Source: Bacillota bacterium (GTDB lineage Bacteria > Bacillota > Clostridia > Lachnospirales > Lachnospiraceae). From it: a stretch of DNA of 11,143 bases. How positions within the stretch are numbered: the first letter of the stretch is position 1; every line of letters begins with the position of its first letter. The notes under the pieces were generated by a model. It had not been told where the DNA came from. It searched no databases and saw only the letters and a program-made list of their open reading frames with translations. Both the position numbers and the translations under genes were made by a program. This document shows, one piece after another, positions 6,836 through 11,143 of the stretch. Location of the stretch: NCBI GenBank assembly GCA_023416695.1, contig JAEZGY010000071.1:1-11143 (forward strand), read 5' to 3'.

Positions 6836-9808
6836 ATGAGAGTAATTAAGAAAAGCTTAATGAGAGGTGTAACCGTAATTTTGACTGCTATTTTGTTAGT
6901 AGGTCTGATGCCTTCAACTGTTTATGCAATGCAAATCTTTGTGAAAACATTAAGTGGAAAACATATAACATTGGAAGTAGAGCCAACAGATCGAATTGAA
7001 GATATAAAGGCTAAAATTCATGAAAAAGAAGGGATTCCACCTGATCAGCAAAACATATTATTTAGTGGAAAATTATTGCAGGACGGGAATACATTACAAG
7101 ATTATTCCGTTCAAAAAGAGTCAACATTGCATCTAAAGTTACGTACTTCACTAAGTTTGACAACATATGCTGTGCCATGGCAAATGATGACATTGTTTGA
7201 TCTTGATGGAACTAACGATATAGTAGGAAAGCTTTTGTTTGGTAAGAACAGCAGTGGTGCAGCACAGGAATGGTATATTGCAGGGAGTGATAACGGGGTA
7301 AATAGCGATAATATTATTATTTTTGCAGCAAGTCCGATTGCAACAGAACAAGTATTTAGTTCAAGTACATCTGAAATAACATACTCTTATGCAGAAAATA
7401 CAGGTTATGGAGATAGAGCAGGGAGTATTACAGCATATCCAAATCACTACGGAGCAAGTGAACTTCGAGTAGCCTTAAAAAACCTAGCGACTAATACAAG
7501 CTATTTTACTAAATCCCAACAGAACTTAATGAATGCAACAACAGTTACAACCAATGATATTAAGAATAGCACGGACTATACTACCACAGATGTTTTATAT
7601 GCAGTATCAGGTGATTATAATGATGACCAGAAGTTATGGGTAGGAAGTAATAACAGTGTAACAATAGCAATGAATACATACTTAAATAGAGGAGATGTGT
7701 TCTGGTTGAGGTCACCTTACGGTGAGAATAGTAACTATGCTCTTTCGGCGAATCCGGGCAACTTTGTTGTGGCCGACCATCTCAACCGTGTTCGTGCACT
7801 TCAGCCATCTACTAATTTGAATTTGTCCTCTGTTATATTTGCATCTAGCGCAGTCGCAGCAACATCTGATACAGTATCAGCCGACAGGATAGCTGAGGGA
7901 ACTGCTATGACACTTCGTTTAGATGGAAGTGGTACAGCAATTGGTAATGCTATTTATGACGACAGCAAAGGTCTGATTCTTGCAGAGGAAGATCCGGAGT
8001 CAGGTGCTGTTACAACAGTATCGCTTGTAGTGCAGGGAAATGACGGGGTAAATGATTGGTACTACAGTAAGGTAATTGATGATACTGAACTTATTTCTAC
8101 AGAGGATATTATTGAAGCATTAGAAGACACGATGACTCTTTCCTCTATATCTCTCTCAAACTGCAGGATATGGATGGAAATTACAAACGATGGTGTATCC
8201 TATGCAAATATGGCTACTGCAGGAACAAGTATAGACAATGTTGAAATAACAGGAATTGAAGTACCAACACCGGAGATAGAGTTAGATACAGAAGCTACAA
8301 CAAACACAGTCGGTCTTACAACACAGACACCTATAGTTAAGTGGACAAAAGGCAGTATTTATGTTAATGGCAATGCAGACTACAATACTGTATATACTGC
8401 AAGTGTAACCCTTTCAATAGATAGAGATAATAATACATTTTTCGCAACAGGTATTACAGCCAGCATTAACAATAAGGTAGCGATGGTTGTATCTAATGAC
8501 GATGGAACAATCACAGTAAGCTACGAGTTTAAAGTAACGGATAAAAGAAAGATAATGGATGTATCAGCGCCTAGAGTTCCTATAGATAATACATTTACAG
8601 AGTATTATCAAGTAGAGAGCATATTGTCGTCTACAGAGCTTGGTTCACAGGCAACAGTGACCTATGAAGGAGGTTTAGAACCAATAAAAGAGGGAATGGA
8701 TGTAGAGTGGACTCTAGCAAACAAAGATGGAAGTGGATATGATGCAACACCGGGAGCAACTAATACTTTCAAGTGGACAGTCAGAACAGATAAATATGCA
8801 AATTATAATACGGATAATATATCTATGTCAGGTTTTGTAACCATTGCAAATAAGGCGTATACATCAGTTTCTGTAACTGGTACCGATGCAACGATACCAT
8901 ATGATGGTGATATAATAGATGTAAGGAAGTATTTTACCATTGATGCCAATACAGGAAACCCAATTTATACATTAGAATCAACGACAGGAGAGGGAACTCT
9001 TAACGGAACAAATCTTAGTGTAACTAAGACAGGAGTGTTTGTAATTAAGGTGAGTACCTCAGCAAATGGCAACTATGGTATAAGTAACGCAACTGCAACA
9101 CTTACAGTTAAAAAAGGCACCATTATAAGTTCAGTAACAGGCTATCGGGGAAAGTATGATGGAAAAGCACACGGTATTACAGTAACTGTAACCAATCCGT
9201 CAGATGCAAAGATTACTTACAGCTTAGATAGTGGAAGGACATATAATCAGACCAATCCACAGTTTACAGACACAGGAACTCACACTGTATACTATAAGAT
9301 TGAAAAGGATTGCTACAAGGCAGTAACAGGCAAAGCGACAGTAACCATTACTGCAAATAAACTCTCTGCTACACCAGATAACCAAACAATAGAAGCAGAT
9401 CCAGTTGTAGATTACGAGATTATAGAGGGTAAAAACTCTACCTGGGATGGAAGTAGTGATGGTTTAACTATTAGAGGAAATGGAGAATTTTCGGAGTTTG
9501 TTGGTGTAACAGTAGATGGAGAGTTTATAGGCGAAGAAAACTACACTGCAAAGTCTGGTTCCACTATTATTACTTTGAAAGCATCTTATTTGGATACATT
9601 AACAGCGGGAATACATATAGTAGATATTGTGTGGTTAGACGGTTCGGCAAGTACAACATTTATCATTCAGGAAAGCGATGAGATGGATGAAGTCCCTAAC
9701 ACTGGAGAATCTCCTAGTGACTTTTTAAACATCAGTTTCTTAATGAGTGGTTTAGCTTTCGCAGTAGTAGGAGTAAAAATGAAATCTACTTTAAAGAAAA
9801 CGAAATAA
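6836..9808 (+). CDS. Cell-wall-anchored surface protein with N-terminal ubiquitin domain
   Basis: This 990-residue exported protein has a signal peptide (1-31, ending STVYA) and then a ubiquitin domain (32-103). The ubiquitin matches human ubiquitin at 53 of 72 positions without gaps in my hand alignment, and Lys6, 11, 27, 29, 33, 48 and 63 are all present. The tail Leu-Arg-Gly-Gly is replaced by TSLS, so it cannot be conjugated in the usual way. A DUF6273-like domain follows (about 112-345; HYGASELRVAL, FWLRSPYG, ALQPSTNLNLSSVIFAS). Then come Ig-like modules (about 480-570, 590-672, 677-758), an MBG-like repeat with YDGKAHG (760-838) and an X2-like Ig module (about 872-944). The end is a sortase signal: VPNTG (953-957), a hydrophobic helix and a KSTLKKTK tail. 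AAGGAGG lies four bases before the start. Codons are AT-rich like the neighbours, so any transfer is old. The function is unknown; binding of host ubiquitin-recognising proteins is only a guess. Confidence 0.92.
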   Translation: MRVIKKSLMRGVTVILTAILLVGLMPSTVYAMQIFVKTLSGKHITLEVEPTDRIEDIKAKIHEKEGIPPDQQNILFSGKLLQDGNTLQDYSVQKESTLHLKLRTSLSLTTYAVPWQMMTLFDLDGTNDIVGKLLFGKNSSGAAQEWYIAGSDNGVNSDNIIIFAASPIATEQVFSSSTSEITYSYAENTGYGDRAGSITAYPNHYGASELRVALKNLATNTSYFTKSQQNLMNATTVTTNDIKNSTDYTTTDVLYAVSGDYNDDQKLWVGSNNSVTIAMNTYLNRGDVFWLRSPYGENSNYALSANPGNFVVADHLNRVRALQPSTNLNLSSVIFASSAVAATSDTVSADRIAEGTAMTLRLDGSGTAIGNAIYDDSKGLILAEEDPESGAVTTVSLVVQGNDGVNDWYYSKVIDDTELISTEDIIEALEDTMTLSSISLSNCRIWMEITNDGVSYANMATAGTSIDNVEITGIEVPTPEIELDTEATTNTVGLTTQTPIVKWTKGSIYVNGNADYNTVYTASVTLSIDRDNNTFFATGITASINNKVAMVVSNDDGTITVSYEFKVTDKRKIMDVSAPRVPIDNTFTEYYQVESILSSTELGSQATVTYEGGLEPIKEGMDVEWTLANKDGSGYDATPGATNTFKWTVRTDKYANYNTDNISMSGFVTIANKAYTSVSVTGTDATIPYDGDIIDVRKYFTIDANTGNPIYTLESTTGEGTLNGTNLSVTKTGVFVIKVSTSANGNYGISNATATLTVKKGTIISSVTGYRGKYDGKAHGITVTVTNPSDAKITYSLDSGRTYNQTNPQFTDTGTHTVYYKIEKDCYKAVTGKATVTITANKLSATPDNQTIEADPVVDYEIIEGKNSTWDGSSDGLTIRGNGEFSEFVGVTVDGEFIGEENYTAKSGSTIITLKASYLDTLTAGIHIVDIVWLDGSASTTFIIQESDEMDEVPNTGESPSDFLNISFLMSGLAFAVVGVKMKSTLKKTK
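6929..7144 (+). other. Ubiquitin domain (residues 32-103 of the surface protein)
   Basis: The stretch begins MQIFVKTLSGK and ends KESTLHLKLR, aligned without gaps to ubiquitin residues 1-72. Conserved are Leu8, Ile36, His68, Leu71, Arg72 and the GIPPDQQ loop. Changes at functional surfaces are Ile44 to Leu, Val70 to Lys, Arg42 to Asn and Thr12 to His. The fold should be intact, but the Ile44 hydrophobic patch used by most ubiquitin-binding domains is partly altered. Confidence 0.95.
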
Positions 9809-9833
9809 AGAAAAGTAAATAGTGGATTTTAAG

Positions 9834-9868
9834 AGCCTATTGGTGTAATAGCCAGTAGGCTTTTCTTC
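9834..9868 (+). terminator. Intrinsic terminator after the surface protein gene
   Basis: A 10-bp stem with one G-U pair (AGCCTATTGG 9834-9843 with CCAGTAGGCT 9852-9861) and an 8-base loop is followed by TTTCTTC, 26 bases after the stop codon. It insulates the surface protein gene from the PadR promoter. Confidence 0.8.
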
Positions 9869-9884
9869 AGTAATAAAAAAGTAG

Positions 9885-9913
9885 TTGACAACTATATCGC
9901 ACTGCGATACTAT
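9885..9913 (+). promoter_or_regulatory. PadR-DUF2812 promoter
   Basis: A consensus TTGACA at 9885-9890, a 17-base spacer and TACTAT at 9908-9913 form a sigma-A promoter. The first operator palindrome fills the spacer and the second covers the expected transcription start near 9920, so a bound repressor would block RNA polymerase. Confidence 0.75.
9895..9909. promoter_or_regulatory. PadR operator 1
   Basis: TATCG-N5-CGATA forms a perfect palindrome, here extending to TATCGCA-c-TGCGATA. It lies between the -35 and -10 boxes. Similar ATCG...CGAT dyads precede many Firmicutes padR genes; assignment to this regulator is inferred from position. Confidence 0.65.
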
Positions 9914-9915
9914 TA

Positions 9916-9930
9916 TATCGAAGTACGATA
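9916..9930. promoter_or_regulatory. PadR operator 2
   Basis: A second TATCG-N5-CGATA with a different spacer (AAGTA) starts exactly 21 bp after operator 1, about two helical turns. This puts both sites on the same DNA face. It covers the predicted transcription start. Confidence 0.65.
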
Positions 9931-9980
9931 TATTGAAGTGGGATGTATTACGTAGATGATAGGAATGGAGCGTACATTAT

Positions 9981-10307
9981 ATGGATGCACATATTAGAAA
10001 GGTATATGTTCCCATGACAGAGACAGGTTTTTATATTTTACTATGTCTAAGAGAACAAATGCATGGGTACAATATCGTTCAAAAGGTAAAGGAAATGACA
10101 AAGGGAGAGATCTTAATTAGTCCAGGTACCATGTATGGAACCTTGTCTAAGATGGAGAAGGATAACCTAATAGAGTTTTTAAGGGAAGAAGATAAAAGGA
10201 AAATATATCAGATTACGAAGCTTGGTAGAGAGGTACTGAGTCTAGAGATGAATAGAATCAAAAGACTATATAAAAATGTAGAGGAGAATGAACTGTGCGA
10301 AAGATAG
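9981..10307 (+). CDS. PadR family transcriptional regulator
   Basis: The product has 108 residues, the size of short (subfamily 2) PadR winged-helix repressors. The fold is visible as MTETGFYILLCLREQMHGYNIVQ (helices 1-2, about residues 12-34), the recognition helix SPGTMYGTLSKMEKDNLIEF (about 47-66) and the wing EEDKRKIYQITKLGREVL (about 69-86). A short C-terminal dimerisation helix follows. The ATG at 9981 is preceded by GGAATGGAG ten bases upstream. It overlaps the DUF2812 gene by 13 bases. Two palindromes in its promoter suggest autorepression, relieved by an unknown signal; related regulators respond to phenolic acids, drugs or membrane stress, but nothing here identifies the ligand. Confidence 0.92.
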   Translation: MDAHIRKVYVPMTETGFYILLCLREQMHGYNIVQKVKEMTKGEILISPGTMYGTLSKMEKDNLIEFLREEDKRKIYQITKLGREVLSLEMNRIKRLYKNVEENELCER

Positions 10308-10837
10308 GATTTCATTTTTATACTGTTCCAGAGTATGAGGAAGAACAGACGTATTTAACAAAAATGCATAAGAAAGGCTGGAAATTTGTAAAATATGTAT
10401 TTCCATGCTTTTATGTGTTTGAAAAATGTGAGCCTGCTGATGTAATTTACCAATTGGATTATAATGAGGAAGGAATAAAAGAACGAGAAGCATATTATCA
10501 GGTGTATAGAGATTGTGGTTGGGAGCACCTTTGTAATGTCATGGGATATAGTTATTTTCGTAAGCCTGCAGAAGGGAGTGATACAAAGGATGAGATATTT
10601 AGTGATGAAGCCTCCAAACTAGACATGGTAGAGAGAGTTTATAGGGGGAGAATGATTCCTTGTCTTATTTTATTCTTTGGAGTACTTTGTCCACAGCTGC
10701 TGCTTCAGTTCGTTGCAGATAATGGTTTCAATAGAGTAATTTTTGTTTTATATTTGATTATATTTATCGTTTATATCAACATGTTTATAAAATTTTATTA
10801 TAAACGTCATAAGTTACGGGAGAGAATCAACTTATAG
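10295..10837 (+). CDS. DUF2812 membrane protein, partner of PadR
   Basis: The 180-residue product begins with a soluble DUF2812 domain (about 1-100; KIGFHFYTVPEYEEEQTYL, the MHKKGWKF motif, VIYQLDYNEEG, YRDCGWEHLC). Two predicted transmembrane helices follow (about 120-141 and 146-166) and then a basic tail (YYKRHKLRERINL). The start is GTG at 10295, within the end of padR, with GAGGAG eight bases upstream; this overlap implies translational coupling. Proteins of this type are commonly encoded right after a PadR regulator and may act as its membrane-linked sensor or target, but no molecular function is established. DUF2812 is recognised from sequence style, not from a database search. Confidence 0.85.
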   Translation: MRKIGFHFYTVPEYEEEQTYLTKMHKKGWKFVKYVFPCFYVFEKCEPADVIYQLDYNEEGIKEREAYYQVYRDCGWEHLCNVMGYSYFRKPAEGSDTKDEIFSDEASKLDMVERVYRGRMIPCLILFFGVLCPQLLLQFVADNGFNRVIFVLYLIIFIVYINMFIKFYYKRHKLRERINL

Positions 10838-10879
10838 GGCTCCCTTAAAAGGAAATCAAATCAAACAATTGTACATAGT

Positions 10880-10937
10880 AAAGAAATGGCATAAGACAGT
10901 AACTTTTTATAAGTTCTTGTCCTATGCCATTTCTTTT
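10880..10937. terminator. Long, probably bidirectional terminator
   Basis: A 19-bp stem with one mismatch (arms 10880-10898 and 10918-10936, AAAGAAATGGCATA / TATGCCATTTCTTT) plus an inner AACTT/AAGTT stem sits between the DUF2812 gene and the 3' end of rnpB. It ends in T-rich sequence on the plus strand, and the A-rich left arm gives a U-rich end on the minus strand. It could therefore end both convergent transcripts. Confidence 0.8.
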
Positions 10938-10942
10938 AATCT

Positions 10943-11143
10943 GACTAACACTATAAGCCGAGTTCTGTATTAGATGATCATCTATCTTGGCCTAATGTCA
11001 CCATTAGGCTCCAGCGACCTACCCACAAGCACGACGGGCAGCCGTATCGCTTGTAATTCGGTCTTGCTTCGAGTGGGGTTTACAGCCGCCCTGTTTGTTA
11101 CCAAACAGGCGGTGGTCTCTTACACCACCATTCCACCCTTACC
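10943..11143 (-). ncRNA. rnpB: RNase P RNA, 3' part (window-truncated)
   Basis: This is the catalytic RNA of RNase P, which removes 5' leaders from pre-tRNAs. Read on the minus strand, conserved landmarks appear in order: GGTAAGGGTG at the window edge, GTGTAAGAGACCACCG, the AAACCCCACTCGAAGCAAGACC segment (in two parts), GGTAGGTCGCTGGAG, AGATAGATGATCATC and the 3' signature ACAGAACTCGGCTTATAG. The 5' part, including the P1 5' strand, lies beyond the window. The 3' end is placed near 10943 by the end of the conserved region and is approximate. The terminator at 10880-10937 follows directly. Confidence 0.93.

Noticed and set aside
6836..9808. A complete bacterial ubiquitin-conjugation operon
   Set aside because: Neighbouring genes are an unrelated methyltransferase and a PadR-DUF2812 pair; no E1, E2, E3 or JAB-type peptidase is present and the ubiquitin lacks its terminal Gly-Gly.
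9931..9945. Possible third PadR site (TATTG-N5-GGATG)
   Set aside because: The half-sites do not match and the 15-bp offset breaks the 21-bp phasing of the two clear operators.

Overview
The window is an AT-rich, low-GC Gram-positive chromosome segment, most likely from the Clostridia and probably a Lachnospiraceae-type anaerobe. This rests on the housekeeping sigma factor followed by trmK and a NIF3 gene, a TGS/kinase fusion protein typical of Clostridia, a PadR-DUF2812 pair, and a surface protein with a VPxTG sortase signal and Lachnospiraceae-style domains. The taxonomic call is inference from gene content and protein style; no search was run.

Positions 1-4724 hold a co-directional housekeeping block: rpoD (sigma-70/SigA), a hairpin terminator/attenuator, trmK (tRNA m1A22 methyltransferase), a NIF3 family protein overlapping trmK, and a nucleoside kinase with an N-terminal TGS/ThrRS-like region. 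This matches the tail of the widespread dnaG-rpoD-trmK-nif3 arrangement; dnaG would lie just upstream.

Positions 4725-5629 carry no intact gene. They hold a ~250-bp element bounded by a perfect 13-bp inverted repeat and packed with nested hairpins (4777-5027). Next to it, on the minus strand, is a short two-helix membrane protein gene with a good ribosome binding site but a TAA at codon 5, and with its own terminator. A SAM-dependent methyltransferase gene follows (5630-6409) from a clear extended -10 promoter.

The most striking gene is at 6836-9808. It encodes a 990-residue exported protein whose signal peptide is followed immediately by a near-perfect eukaryote-type ubiquitin domain: 53 of 72 residues match human ubiquitin in my hand alignment and all seven lysines are kept. 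The ubiquitin C-terminal Gly-Gly is replaced by a linker into a DUF6273-like domain, several Ig-like modules and a VPNTG cell-wall sorting signal. Predicted signal peptidase cleavage would expose ubiquitin Met1 as the mature N terminus, so the cell appears to display ubiquitin on its surface.

Positions 9809-10837 hold a terminator and then a PadR regulator overlapping a DUF2812 membrane protein, driven by a promoter with two identical-half-site palindromes 21 bp apart, which suggests autorepression. A long bidirectional-looking terminator (10880-10937) separates these from the 3' part of rnpB (RNase P RNA) on the minus strand, which runs off the window end.
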